Below, in pieces: positions 7,545 through 15,077 of a stretch of DNA of 38,567 nt. The position numbers and the translations under genes are program-made. Position 1 is the stretch's first letter, and every line of letters starts with the position of its first letter. The stretch spans positions 1 to 38,567 of the forward strand of contig JAGVZT010000068.1 of the NCBI GenBank assembly GCA_018302335.1, read 5' to 3'. Origin of the DNA: Candidatus Woesearchaeota archaeon (lineage in GTDB: Archaea; Nanobdellota; Nanobdellia; Woesearchaeales; JAGVZT01). A model generated the notes under the pieces. It had not been told where the DNA came from. It ran no database searches and saw only the letters and a list, made by a program, of their open reading frames with translations.

Positions 7545-8267
7545 ATGCACGGAAGAGAGACCTTCGACAAGGACAGGATTCACATCAACGTCGCGCGCCT
7601 CAGGAAAGGAGGCCAGACCTTCGAGGTCGTCGTTGACGCGGACCAGGCAGTCGCCTTCCGGGAGGGGAGGCTGAAGGATTTCCGCGAGGTGGTGAAGAGC
7701 CAGGAGGTCTTCACCGACGCCAAGAAGGGGGAGCGCGCCCAGGAGTCGCACTTCGCCCAGGTGTTCAACACCACCGACAAGGACGAGGTCCTCAGGATGA
7801 TCCTGTCCGAGGGCGAGATTCAGCTCACCGCCGAATACCGGCAGAAGCTCCGTGACGCGAAGAAGCGGCAGATCATCACCATCATCCACCGCAACGGCGT
7901 CGACCCGAAGACGCATCTCCCCCATCCGGTGACGCGGCTGGAGAACGCCTTCGAGGAGGCCAAGGTCCATCTCGACGAGTTCCGGCGCGCGGAGGACCAG
8001 GTCCAGGATGTCCTGAAGAGCCTGAGGCTGGTGCTGCCCATCAAGTTCGAGCTTGTGGAGGTCGCGCTGCGCATCCCGGCCCAGCACGCGACGAGGGCCT
8101 ATGGCACCGTCAAGAGCTACTGCAAGATACTGCGCGACGAGTGGCTGTCCGACGGCACGTGGAGCGCGGTGGTGGAGCTTCCGGCTGGCCTGAGGGACGA
8201 GCTCTTCGACGAGCTCAACAGGCAGACGCACGGCAATGTGGAGTCCAGAGTAGTACAGACAAGGTGA
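7545..8267 (+). CDS. sdo1: Ribosome maturation protein SBDS/Sdo1 homologue
   Basis: A 240-aa SBDS protein, which in eukaryotes helps release the anti-association factor from the large ribosomal subunit; the archaeal role is presumed similar. Family segments include FEVVVDADQAVAFREG, DFREVVKSQEVFTDAKKGER, GEIQLTAEYRQKLRDAKKRQ and, in the C-terminal domain, the ELVEVALRIPAQHATRAYG stretch. A GTG at 7536 overlaps the psmA stop, but GGGTGA lies there, five bases before ATG 7545, so 7545 is the better start. It is followed after five bases by rrp4, a conserved neighbour in archaea. Confidence 0.95.
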   Translation: MHGRETFDKDRIHINVARLRKGGQTFEVVVDADQAVAFREGRLKDFREVVKSQEVFTDAKKGERAQESHFAQVFNTTDKDEVLRMILSEGEIQLTAEYRQKLRDAKKRQIITIIHRNGVDPKTHLPHPVTRLENAFEEAKVHLDEFRRAEDQVQDVLKSLRLVLPIKFELVEVALRIPAQHATRAYGTVKSYCKILRDEWLSDGTWSAVVELPAGLRDELFDELNRQTHGNVESRVVQTR

Positions 8268-8272
8268 TAGAC

Positions 8273-9223
8273 ATGGAACAAGGTTCATTCGACAACAGGG
8301 GCCCCAGGCGCTTCGGCGGTCCGCGCGGCCCGCGCCGATTCGGCGGCCCGCGCCGTGACGGTCCAGGGTATGGTGGCCCGCGTCGCGATGGCCCCCGCTA
8401 CGGCGGCCCCCGCGACGGCCCGCGTGATGGCCCGCGCGAGGAGCGGCAGGAGTACCCGGAAGAGCGGCCCCAGGAGCAGCCCGAAGAGCTTCCTCCCGAA
8501 GGACCTCCCGAGAACGCAGCGCCGCCGCTCGTGAAGGAGCGCGAAGTGGTGGTGCCGGGACAGGAGCTGTGCATCGGCCTCGATTACCTCCCGAGCAGCG
8601 GCACCTACCGTCTCAACGACAAGATACTCGCCTCGCTCTACGGCCTGGTGCAGTTCCGCGGCCGGCTGGTGAGCATCATCCCCCTCTCCGGGAGATACCA
8701 TCCCGTGCAGGGAGACGTCGTCGTCGGCAAGGTGAGCGATATCCTCATCAGCGGCTGGCGCCTGGAGATAAACTCCGCGTACAGCGCGGTGCTGGGCATC
8801 GTGAACACCGTTGGGTACATCCGCAAGGGAGAGGACCTCACCCGCTACTTCAAGATAGGCGACTATATCGTGACCAAGATTATCAACGTGACCAGCCAGA
8901 ACCTCATCGATGTCACCATGAAGGGCCCCGGGCTGCGGAAGCTCACCGGCGGCAGGATTGTCACGGTGGTGCCGAGCAAGGTCCCCCGGCTCATCGGGAA
9001 AGGCGGCTCCATGGTGGATGAGATCCAGAAGGCCACGCAGTGCGAGATTGTGGTGGGGCAGAACGGCGCAGTGTGGCTGCAGGGCCAGCCGGAGAGCGAG
9101 CTTCTCGCCGTCGAGGTCATCCGCAAGATACAGGCGGAGTCCCATCTCTCCGGGCTCTCCCAGCGCGTCACGGATTACCTGAAAGAGCGCGGCGCGACTC
9201 CTGCACCAGAGGTGACCCCATGA
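8273..9223 (+). CDS. rrp4: Exosome RNA-binding subunit Rrp4 with long Arg-Gly-Pro-rich N-terminal tail
   Basis: Rrp4 caps the archaeal exosome ring and binds RNA. Residues from about 80 on are ordinary Rrp4: VVVPGQELCIGLDYLPSSGT, then an S1 domain (HPVQGDVVVGKVSDI to YFKIGDYIVTKI), then a KH domain with VPRLIGKGGSMVDEI. The first 75 or so residues are unusual: units of GPRRFGG, RRDGPGYGG and PRDGPRDGPR, followed by a Glu/Pro-rich stretch. This looks disordered and takes the protein to 316 aa against about 230 for typical archaeal Rrp4. ATG 8273 is chosen because AAGGTGAT lies five bases upstream, overlapping the sdo1 stop; no other start in this frame has such a site. Confidence 0.95.
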   Translation: MEQGSFDNRGPRRFGGPRGPRRFGGPRRDGPGYGGPRRDGPRYGGPRDGPRDGPREERQEYPEERPQEQPEELPPEGPPENAAPPLVKEREVVVPGQELCIGLDYLPSSGTYRLNDKILASLYGLVQFRGRLVSIIPLSGRYHPVQGDVVVGKVSDILISGWRLEINSAYSAVLGIVNTVGYIRKGEDLTRYFKIGDYIVTKIINVTSQNLIDVTMKGPGLRKLTGGRIVTVVPSKVPRLIGKGGSMVDEIQKATQCEIVVGQNGAVWLQGQPESELLAVEVIRKIQAESHLSGLSQRVTDYLKERGATPAPEVTP

Positions 9224-9930
9224 GCTACAAAACCAGAGTGGACGGCCGCGCCCTCGACCAGACCAGGGACATCGAGGCGAAGGCGGGAGTGATTGGACGC
9301 GCAGACGGCTCAGCCTATTTCAAGATAGGCAACACCGTCGCGTACGCCGCGGTCTACGGGCCGAGGAACCTCCATCCGAGGTTCATGCAGGACCCCACAA
9401 AGGGAATCCTTCGCTGCCACTACAACATGATGCCCTTCTCGGGCTCCGGGGACCGCGTGCGGCCCGGGCCGAGCAGGCGCTCCAAGGAGATTTCCCTGGT
9501 GATGGAGAAGGCCCTGCTGCCCGTCCTCAGCCTGGGCGATTTTCCCAATGCCGTGGTGGATGTCTTCGTGGAGTTCCCCCAGACGGACGCGGGCTCGCGG
9601 TGCGCTGGCATCAGCGCGGCGAGCATCGCGCTTGCGGACGCAGGCCTTGCCATGAAGGACCTCGTGCCGGCAGTCTCTGTCGGCAGGGTGGAGGACAAGA
9701 TTCTGGTGGACCTCAACTACGCGGAGGAGAGCTACGAGGGTGAGGTCGCCGATATCCCCATGGCGATGATACCCAACACCGGTGAGATAACCCTGCTCCA
9801 GATGGACGGCAAGGTTAGCAAGGAGATGCTGCTCGACGCCCTCCGCATGGGGAAGGACGCCCTGCTCCGCATCCACAAGGTGCAGCAGGAGGCCCTGAAG
9901 GCCAAGTACAGAGGTGGCGGAGATGAATGA
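9220..9930 (+). CDS. rrp41: Exosome catalytic RNase PH subunit Rrp41
   Basis: A 236-aa RNase PH-fold subunit that degrades RNA 3' to 5' with phosphate, as the active partner of Rrp42 in the hexameric ring. Catalytic features are visible: the arginine pair in RPGPSRRSKEI, EFPQTDAGSRCAGISAAS, and the acidic active-site region EDKILVDLNYAEES. It starts MSYKTRVDGRALDQTRDIE. The ATG overlaps the rrp4 stop by four bases and has AGAGGTGA just upstream. The stop lies inside the beginning of rrp42. Confidence 0.96.
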   Translation: MSYKTRVDGRALDQTRDIEAKAGVIGRADGSAYFKIGNTVAYAAVYGPRNLHPRFMQDPTKGILRCHYNMMPFSGSGDRVRPGPSRRSKEISLVMEKALLPVLSLGDFPNAVVDVFVEFPQTDAGSRCAGISAASIALADAGLAMKDLVPAVSVGRVEDKILVDLNYAEESYEGEVADIPMAMIPNTGEITLLQMDGKVSKEMLLDALRMGKDALLRIHKVQQEALKAKYRGGGDE

Positions 9931-10702
9931 GATCATGCGCAGCACAGTCGGCCGCACCCTCTCGCAGGGCATCCGCGACGGCAGGAGGGACCTCCTGTCC
10001 TACCGTCCCGTGGAACTGAAGACCGGCATCAGCGCGAACGCCGAGGGCTCTGCCCACGTCAAGATAGGCACCACCGAGGTGTTCGTCGGCGTGAAGCTCG
10101 CGGTGGAGAGGCCCTATCCGGACACCCCGAACAAGGGGATGCTCGCCGTGAACACCGAGCTGCTCCCGCTCTCGAGCCCGGAGTTCGAGACAGGCCCTCC
10201 TGCCATCCTCGCCATCGAGCTGTCGCGGGTGGTGGACCGCGGCATCCGGGAGTCCGGCTACCTGGACATGGACAAGCTCAACATCACCCCCGGGGAAGAG
10301 TCCTGGAGCATCTTCATCGACATCTGCACCCTGAACAGCGACGGCAACCTCTTCGACGCCGCGGCGCTCGGCGCGCTGGTCGCCCTGCGGGACGCGAAGT
10401 TCCCGAAGCGTGAAGGCAAGAAGCTCAACTACAAGGAGCACAAGGGGAAGCTGCCGCTCAAGGAGATGCCCATCTCGGTGACCGTGCTCAAGATAGGCTC
10501 GCACCTCCTGGTGGACCCGGACCGGGAGGAGGAGGAGGTCTATGACGCCAGGCTAACCGTCGCCGTGCTGCCGGACGGCAATCTCTGCGCACTGCAGAAG
10601 GGTGGCGACGCTCCTCTCAGCTTCGATGATATCGAGCGCATGGTATCCATCGCGCAGGACAAGAGCAAGGAGCTCCGGAAGCTCGTCGAAAGCGTCCGTT
10701 AG
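9923..10702 (+). CDS. rrp42: Exosome structural RNase PH-like subunit Rrp42
   Basis: A 259-aa partner of Rrp41. Rrp42 has the RNase PH fold but no catalysis of its own; it completes the RNA-binding surface. Family segments include GIRDGRRDLLSYRPVELKTG, GSAHVKIGTTEVFVGVKL, RVVDRGIRESGYLDMDKL and SIFIDICTLNSDGNLFDAA. A GTG at 9914 is in frame, but ATG 9923 has GAGGTGG six bases upstream and is preferred. The gene overlaps the rrp41 end by eight bases. It is the last gene of the run; in many archaea the L37Ae ribosomal protein gene comes next, but here a repeat and then minus-strand genes follow. Confidence 0.96.
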   Translation: MNEIMRSTVGRTLSQGIRDGRRDLLSYRPVELKTGISANAEGSAHVKIGTTEVFVGVKLAVERPYPDTPNKGMLAVNTELLPLSSPEFETGPPAILAIELSRVVDRGIRESGYLDMDKLNITPGEESWSIFIDICTLNSDGNLFDAAALGALVALRDAKFPKREGKKLNYKEHKGKLPLKEMPISVTVLKIGSHLLVDPDREEEEVYDARLTVAVLPDGNLCALQKGGDAPLSFDDIERMVSIAQDKSKELRKLVESVR

Positions 10703-10774
10703 CGTCTCGCCCGGGGAGCATCTCCAGGCGGTTCACGAGCTGGTCTGACAGGCTGCCAAGCTCCCCTCCGAGGT

Positions 10775-10838
10775 CGGCTGTGAGAACGCGTGCGGCCCGA
10801 GCTGTCTCGTTGGTGCGACTTCCGAAGCAGCTCGGCCG
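10775..10838 (+). repeat. Probable dispersed CGGCCG-ended repeat, copy H (64 bp)
   Basis: The first 35 bases match copy B at 24 positions, including an uninterrupted GCTGTCTCG; the second half is much weaker. It ends CGGCCG, repeated four bases later (10843-10848). It lies between the rrp42 stop and the stop of the convergent membrane protein gene, so it may also contribute to transcription end. Confidence 0.45.
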
Positions 10839-10851
10839 TCACCGGCCGTTT

Positions 10852-11253
10852 CTACGAGAAAGGCAGCAGCCCGCCCACGAACGGCTCGATGAAGGCCCAG
10901 ATGTAAGGTGCCGCGACGACCAGGACGCCTATCAGCAGTAGGTGGAACTTGCTCTCCCCCACGGAGGTGTGCGGCACCAGCGCGGCCGCCGCGCCCGTCT
11001 TGAGGGCGGCGAGCAGCCCGATGACCACGCGGATGCCGAAATCCACCATGCTGTTCTCGGTGATGGCGAACGGCAGGAGACCGAGCACGAACGAGATGTT
11101 CATGCTGGCGAAGACGAAGAGGAACATCACCGGGATGGCGTGTAGGCTGTGGGAGAGCCACATGCCTGGCTCGTCCCGGGCGAGGAGGACGAGCTCCACC
11201 AGCCCGATAAGGATGCCCATCACCACCGCGGGCACGATGAGCAGTTCTGCCAT
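10852..11253 (-). CDS. Small four-helix membrane protein, function unknown
   Basis: A 133-aa integral membrane protein with about four hydrophobic helices, near residues 4-24, 38-62, 70-92 and 103-127. I do not recognise a family. The loops are short; residues of possible note are HSLHAIP before helix 2 and the acidic pairs near helices 1 and 4. It has its own promoter: ATATTTAAAC at 11275-11284 lies about 25 bases before the ATG, implying a nearly leaderless transcript. It is transcribed in the same direction as tfe but separated by 130 bp and a promoter, so the two are probably independent. Confidence 0.7.
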   Translation of the reverse strand: MAELLIVPAVVMGILIGLVELVLLARDEPGMWLSHSLHAIPVMFLFVFASMNISFVLGLLPFAITENSMVDFGIRVVIGLLAALKTGAAAALVPHTSVGESKFHLLLIGVLVVAAPYIWAFIEPFVGGLLPFS

Positions 11254-11274
11254 GACCCTGCCTTGCGAATGTGC

Positions 11275-11284
11275 ATATTTAAAC
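11275..11284 (-). promoter_or_regulatory. TATA box of the four-helix membrane protein gene
   Basis: Minus-strand GTTTAAATAT lies 22-31 bases before the ATG at 11253, the spacing expected for a leaderless archaeal mRNA. Confidence 0.65.
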
Positions 11285-11383
11285 CTTTGTATGGCGGCCC
11301 AGAAACCCTCAGATTCCTCTGCCGCAGAATATCCGCGTGGTCTGGGCGGTTACTGTCAGCAATGGGGCCAGAAACCCGGACAG

Positions 11384-11902
11384 CTAGCCCGTGCGGACCG
11401 CGCCGCTCCTGCCCAGGTCCTGTATCCTGGCGCGGAGGTGCTCGATGGTCTTGCTGTTGTCCTGCTGGGTCATGAGGGTGCCGCACTCGGGGCACTTGAA
11501 ATCGTACTCCATGGCCCGCTCGAATTCCAGACGCGAGCACATGCTGGTGCAGATGAAGAAGGCGTTGAGGTTCTGCTCCTCCCTGCGGAGGCGCTCCTTG
11601 AGGGCAGCGACGCGCTCCAAGTGGAGCCTGTCCTTCAGCTCCACCACGCGGGAGGGATTGAATGTCCAGTAGCTGATATACCATCCTTTCTCCTTGTCCT
11701 TCTTGCGGTGATAGGTCACGAGATGCATGCCGTGGAGGCGATACAGCATGTTCCGAGCCTCGTTGACCTCGATATCAATGCTCTCGGCTATGGTGAACTC
11801 GGAGATGTTCCTCTTGCCCTTCAGATACGCAATGAGGGGCAGAACGTCCTCGCCGACCACTTCTGAGACGACTTCTTTGACCAGCTTATCATGAACACGC
11901 AT
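11384..11902 (-). CDS. tfe: Transcription factor E, alpha subunit homologue
   Basis: TFE helps RNA polymerase open promoters together with TBP and TFB. The protein is 172 aa. The N-terminal winged-helix domain covers about residues 1-95 (VHDKLVKEVVSEVVGEDV, then NEARNMLYRLHGMHLVTY), with the typical KGWYISYWTFNP segment. A short helical linker leads to a zinc ribbon with Cys118, Cys122, Cys137 and Cys140. The first cysteine pair is spaced C-x3-C (CTSMC), where C-x2-C is usual, while the second is a normal CPEC. It has its own TATA box, and the ATG is close to the predicted transcription start. Confidence 0.93.
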   Translation of the reverse strand: MRVHDKLVKEVVSEVVGEDVLPLIAYLKGKRNISEFTIAESIDIEVNEARNMLYRLHGMHLVTYHRKKDKEKGWYISYWTFNPSRVVELKDRLHLERVAALKERLRREEQNLNAFFICTSMCSRLEFERAMEYDFKCPECGTLMTQQDNSKTIEHLRARIQDLGRSGAVRTG

Positions 11903-11925
11903 TACACATATAAGAACGCAGCAAC

Positions 11926-11934
11926 TATTTAAAT
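11926..11934 (-). promoter_or_regulatory. TATA box of tfe
   Basis: Minus-strand ATTTAAATA lies about 24-32 bases before the tfe ATG. It sits at one edge of an AT-rich stretch (about 11925-11985) in the 196-bp gap between the divergent tfe and histidine kinase genes; nothing else is recognisable in that gap. Confidence 0.65.
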
Positions 11935-12066
11935 GTTTCTATTATTGACTATTACACAGTTATTATTTTTAGGTAATTTTTTGAGTTGCGCTGCATGACA
12001 TCATCGGAGCATCCGACTGTGCGTCCGCAAGGTGTCTCATCTTGCGGCCCCTTTCACGGAGAGAAA

Positions 12067-12075
12067 ACTTAAATA
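12067..12075 (+). promoter_or_regulatory. TATA box of the histidine kinase gene
   Basis: ACTTAAATAG-type box about 28 bases before ATG 12099, fitting a leaderless transcript and supporting that start. Confidence 0.6.
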
Positions 12076-12098
12076 GCTTCCGATGGCAGGATGACGGA

Positions 12099-13334
12099 AT
12101 GGAGCAGGGCAAAACCAGCCAGGGGGCAGCTCACGGGAGGCAATTCCGGGTGTGGAAGCCTCTTGTCATGATGCTCGGCGTCGTCCTGTTTTCCATAGCT
12201 GCCAATCTCACCCAGCTCGGGCTGACTGACGCCCTGCTCAGCCAGTCCGGAGTGCGGCTGGCGGCAAGCGTCGGGCGGAGCGTCTGGATTCTCCATGTCC
12301 TCTTTGCCGTGGTCATGGGCGGCCTCTCCGGAGCAGCGGTCATCGCCCTGTACCTCCTGAGGGAGCGACAGCGCGACGAGGCGGAGCACCGTGCCGAGCA
12401 TCTCCAGCGCCTGGTGGAGGAGAACACCGCGCAGCTCAGCGATGCCAAGGAGCATCTCGAGTTGAGGGAGCAGACCGCAGCCCTGGCTGCCAAGGTCGGA
12501 GAGCTGGAGAGGCTTCGCTCAGCGTCCCAGCGGTCGCTGACGGAGCAGCAGGAGGCCTACCTCCAGCTCAAGGAGGAGAAGAACAAGAGCCAGCAGCTGA
12601 TTCAGGAGCTCAAGCAGCTGGAGGTGCGGAAGGACGAATTCATCTCCATCGCCTCGCACGAGCTGAAGACGCCCGTCACCTCTATTCGCGGCTTCGTGCA
12701 GCTCCTTCTGGAGCGCCGGCAGGAGCTTTCTCCGGAGAGCGGGCAGTTCCTGGACATCATCTCGAGGGACACGGACAGGCTCAGCGAGCTTATCGCCACT
12801 ATTCTCGACCTGTCGCGGCTGGACCTCCACAGGCTCGCCTTTGTCTACGAGCGCACGAACGTGGTTTCGCACCTGAAGGAGACGGTCGCTTTCCTGGAGC
12901 CCCGGCTGCGGGAATCTCAGCTCACGCTCCGACTCGTGACAGGCAAGGGGGCGCAATTCGCCGTCATCGACCAGGCGAGGGTGCAGCAGGTCATTCTCAA
13001 CCTGCTCACGAATGCCATCCGCTACAGTCCGCAGGGCGGAGTCATCACGGTCTCGCTGACGCGGAGCGCGCATCACCTGCACTACAAAGTCACGGACCGG
13101 GGGCCGGGCATCGCCAAGAAGGACCAGGCACGGCTTTTCCGGCGATTCTCCCATGCGGGCTCCGTCCTGACCCGCAAGGCGGGTGGCACCGGCCTAGGCC
13201 TTGCCATCGTCAAGGAGCTCACTCAGGGCATGGGGGGCACGGCGACGCTGCACAGCAGCCTGGGGAAGGGCACCAGCGTTAAGGTCATTCTCCCCCTGCG
13301 GCCCGTCAGGACAGAGTCTTCCGGACCTGCTTGA
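12099..13334 (+). CDS. Membrane-anchored sensor histidine kinase
   Basis: A 411-aa kinase with two membrane helices (about residues 21-43 and 63-85) separated by only about 20 residues, so there is little room for an external sensor domain. A long coiled coil follows (about 88-190, rich in Glu, Gln, Leu). The HisKA domain has the phospho-accepting SHELKTPVTSIRGF; the HATPase domain has the N box (LNLLTNAIRYS), G1 (DRGPGIA), the F-box-like RLFRRF and G2 (GGTGLGLAIVKEL). All catalytic boxes look intact. The stop lies 29 bases inside the opposite-strand response regulator gene, its likely partner. Kinase type is certain; the signal is unknown. Confidence 0.93.
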   Translation: MEQGKTSQGAAHGRQFRVWKPLVMMLGVVLFSIAANLTQLGLTDALLSQSGVRLAASVGRSVWILHVLFAVVMGGLSGAAVIALYLLRERQRDEAEHRAEHLQRLVEENTAQLSDAKEHLELREQTAALAAKVGELERLRSASQRSLTEQQEAYLQLKEEKNKSQQLIQELKQLEVRKDEFISIASHELKTPVTSIRGFVQLLLERRQELSPESGQFLDIISRDTDRLSELIATILDLSRLDLHRLAFVYERTNVVSHLKETVAFLEPRLRESQLTLRLVTGKGAQFAVIDQARVQQVILNLLTNAIRYSPQGGVITVSLTRSAHHLHYKVTDRGPGIAKKDQARLFRRFSHAGSVLTRKAGGTGLGLAIVKELTQGMGGTATLHSSLGKGTSVKVILPLRPVRTESSGPA

Positions 13335-13674
13335 GCAGGGCGTCGTTGTCGAACGGCTTCGTGATATAGCCGTCGGCCTTCAGCTGCTTGAGCACTTCCT
13401 GCCCCACCTCGGAGAAGCGGGCGACCGTGATGAAGATGACCTTCAGGGCCTTGGTCTTCGGGTCCTGCCGCAGCTTCTCCAGGATCTCGCGGCCGGACAT
13501 GCCTGGCATCATCATGTCGAGCAGCACCAGGTCCGGCCTGAAGGCTTTCACTGCGGCGAGGCTCTTCTTCCCGTCCTCTGCGGTCTCCACCACGAAGCCG
13601 GCGCGCTCGAGAATCGTCTTCATGAGCAGGAGGAGATGGGGCTCGTCGTCAACGACCAGGATGCGCTTCGCCAT
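13306..13674 (-). CDS. Single-domain response regulator
   Basis: A 122-aa receiver domain with no output domain. It has the acidic pair VVDDEP (Asp9, Asp10), the phospho-acceptor Asp53 in LVLLDMMMPGMSG, a Thr in VIFITV and the conserved Lys in GYITKPFD. Stand-alone receivers act through protein contacts or pass phosphate on. The gene converges on the histidine kinase gene and their 3' ends overlap by 29 bp, so they probably work together, although each has its own promoter. A possible TATA box (minus-strand AACTTTAT, around 13701-13708) lies about 30 bases before the ATG. Confidence 0.93.
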   Translation of the reverse strand: MAKRILVVDDEPHLLLLMKTILERAGFVVETAEDGKKSLAAVKAFRPDLVLLDMMMPGMSGREILEKLRQDPKTKALKVIFITVARFSEVGQEVLKQLKADGYITKPFDNDALLKQVRKTLS

Positions 13675-13745
13675 CGGGTAGACCTCGTGCGCCGGACTTG
13701 ATAAAGTTTTCTAACGGCGCGGCCCCCCAGGAGTCAGTAGAGAGT

Positions 13746-13808
13746 CGGCCGCCTTGCTGAGAATGCCCGCGATTCCGGCCAGACCGCCAGAAATCCTCGT
13801 GGCGGCCG
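13746..13808 (-). repeat. Dispersed CGGCCG-ended repeat, copy D (63 bp)
   Basis: Reverse orientation. On the minus strand the last 33 bases match copy A at 25 positions; the first half is more diverged. It begins and ends with CGGCCG. It lies between the response regulator start and the stop of the KaiC-type gene, in a 150-bp gap. Confidence 0.6.
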
Positions 13809-13824
13809 AGCTGCGGCAGCGCGC

Positions 13825-14526
13825 CTACTGGATGCTGTGCACCACGAGGCCCTTCGCGCTTATCTCCAGAGGATGGATGTCCTCATCGTTGCGCGTCCGC
13901 CGCATCTTCCGGACCAGGAGGCTGCGAGAGTACTGGGAGCCGAGCGATTCGAAGGTGATGTGGACGACTCCCGTGCTGACGAACGCGGAGACCGTGTCGC
14001 TCGCGAGCACTCCTTCGTCACTCGCCTGGGAGATGAGCAGGGTGGTGGTGTCCATCTTCTTCACGGTGCCGAGGAAGCGGTAGAGGAAATTTGCCATGGA
14101 GTAGCCGCTCACTTCGGATGGGCCTTCGCGTGTGGGCACGTTGACCGCGAGCGTGGTGAGGGAGTCGATGACCAGCCGCTGCACCTTGTGCTCCTGAATA
14201 AGTTCGAGAATCTCCTTCGCTGTCGAGCGGCCTATGCTGTCCGGGGTGACGGTGATGATGGAAAGGAGTCCCTCCTTCTCCAGCTTCTCCAGGTCCCATC
14301 CGAACTGGCTGGCCTGCTCCAGCAGCTCCTGCCGGTTCTCCTCGAACGAGACGTAGGCGCCCCGCTCCTTGGATTTAGTGGCCCCATTGTAGAGGTACTG
14401 GAGGGCGAAGAGGGTCTTTCCCGTTCCTGGGGTGCCGCTGAGCAGGACGGCGCTGCCCTTCGGGAATCCGCCCTGGACCAGCTTGTCAAAGCCCGGAATC
14501 CCCGTAGGCACCCGCTCTGTGGTCAT
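13825..14526 (-). CDS. KaiC/RAD55-type single-domain ATPase
   Basis: A 233-aa RecA-fold ATPase of the archaeal KaiC-like group. It starts MTTERVPTGIPGFDKLVQGG and has Walker A GTPGTGKT, the catalytic glutamates in VSFEENRQEL, and Walker B RLVIDSLTTLAVN. The C-terminal part (HPLEISAKGLVVH) is also typical. Functions in this family range from signalling to archaellum assembly and cannot be fixed from sequence. ATG 14526 is chosen because it begins the conserved PTGIPGFD segment and overlaps the stop of the upstream gene by four bases; the frame stays open upstream, but that translation is not KaiC-like. It lies close to the two-component pair, so a signalling role is possible. Confidence 0.9.
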   Translation of the reverse strand: MTTERVPTGIPGFDKLVQGGFPKGSAVLLSGTPGTGKTLFALQYLYNGATKSKERGAYVSFEENRQELLEQASQFGWDLEKLEKEGLLSIITVTPDSIGRSTAKEILELIQEHKVQRLVIDSLTTLAVNVPTREGPSEVSGYSMANFLYRFLGTVKKMDTTTLLISQASDEGVLASDTVSAFVSTGVVHITFESLGSQYSRSLLVRKMRRTRNDEDIHPLEISAKGLVVHSIQ

Positions 14527-14918
14527 GTTCGCCCTCGCTTGTTGGTCCGCTTCGCGCGCATCCTCTTCTGCTCCGCAAGGAATGGCGGGTGCTTGTCCAC
14601 CATGAAAATGAGGAAGTACTTGTCGCCGTTCTCGACCACCTGGGCCTTCGCCGGCTTTGTGAGCTCCCCGGAGAGGAGCAGCTCGCGGAGGTCCTTGGGC
14701 ACCAGCAGGTAGGTGGTCGCTTCGTTTTTCCCGCGCCGGATGAGGCGGCTTCGCAGCTGCATCTGTGCTTCCGCGAAGAGATAGACGCGGCTGATCTGCC
14801 CGCCGAGCTGCAGCGCGTCCTGGTAGGGGAGCTGGACCTCGAAGACGACCTTGCCGTTCTCCGAAAGTCTTGTCCCGAGCACCTCTCCCATGGGCGGGGC
14901 AAACGGCGGGCGATTCAT
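14523..14918 (-). CDS. Uncharacterised 131-aa protein paired with a KaiC-type ATPase
   Basis: I do not recognise this protein. It is 131 aa and soluble, and looks like a beta-rich first half (KVVFEVQLPYQDALQLGG, RVYLFAEAQMQLRSRL), a central TTYLLVPKDLRELLLSGEL, then strands KYFLIFMVDKHPPF and a very basic tail (KRMRAKRTNKRGRT). The tail could contact nucleic acid or acidic surfaces, but that is speculation. The stop overlaps the KaiC-type ATG (ATGA), so the two are co-translated and probably form a functional pair. It is divergent from leuA across a 159-bp AT-rich spacer. Confidence 0.72.
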   Translation of the reverse strand: MNRPPFAPPMGEVLGTRLSENGKVVFEVQLPYQDALQLGGQISRVYLFAEAQMQLRSRLIRRGKNEATTYLLVPKDLRELLLSGELTKPAKAQVVENGDKYFLIFMVDKHPPFLAEQKRMRAKRTNKRGRT

Positions 14919-15046
14919 AAACTTTTCCCTGGAATATTATCCGAGGTGGCAGCCCAGACAATCTGAAGCCATATGTACTCAATAGTAGTTGAATATTCAA
15001 GAAATTATTATCCTGATATCATTGGAAGGGATAAACATGTAGAAAG

Positions 15047-15056
15047 GCTTAAATGG
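15047..15056 (+). promoter_or_regulatory. TATA box of the leu-type operon
   Basis: GCTTAAATGG about 25-30 bases before ATG 15078. The 14919-15077 spacer is AT-rich and otherwise shows no recognisable regulatory hairpin or leader peptide. Confidence 0.5.
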
Positions 15057-15077
15057 CCCCGGGGCAGGTGGAAGCAT

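Noticed and set aside
11295-11371. Possible ninth copy of the dispersed repeat between the membrane protein gene and tfe
   Set aside because: Both ends look similar (CGGCCC... and ...CAATGGGGCC), but it is about 77 bp long and matches only about 15 of 23 bases at one end; too weak to list.
14527-15000. N-terminal extension of the KaiC-type protein in the same frame
   Set aside because: The extension lies in another frame of the 131-aa gene and its low-complexity translation is not KaiC-like; the ATG at 14526 overlaps the upstream stop as in other pairs here.
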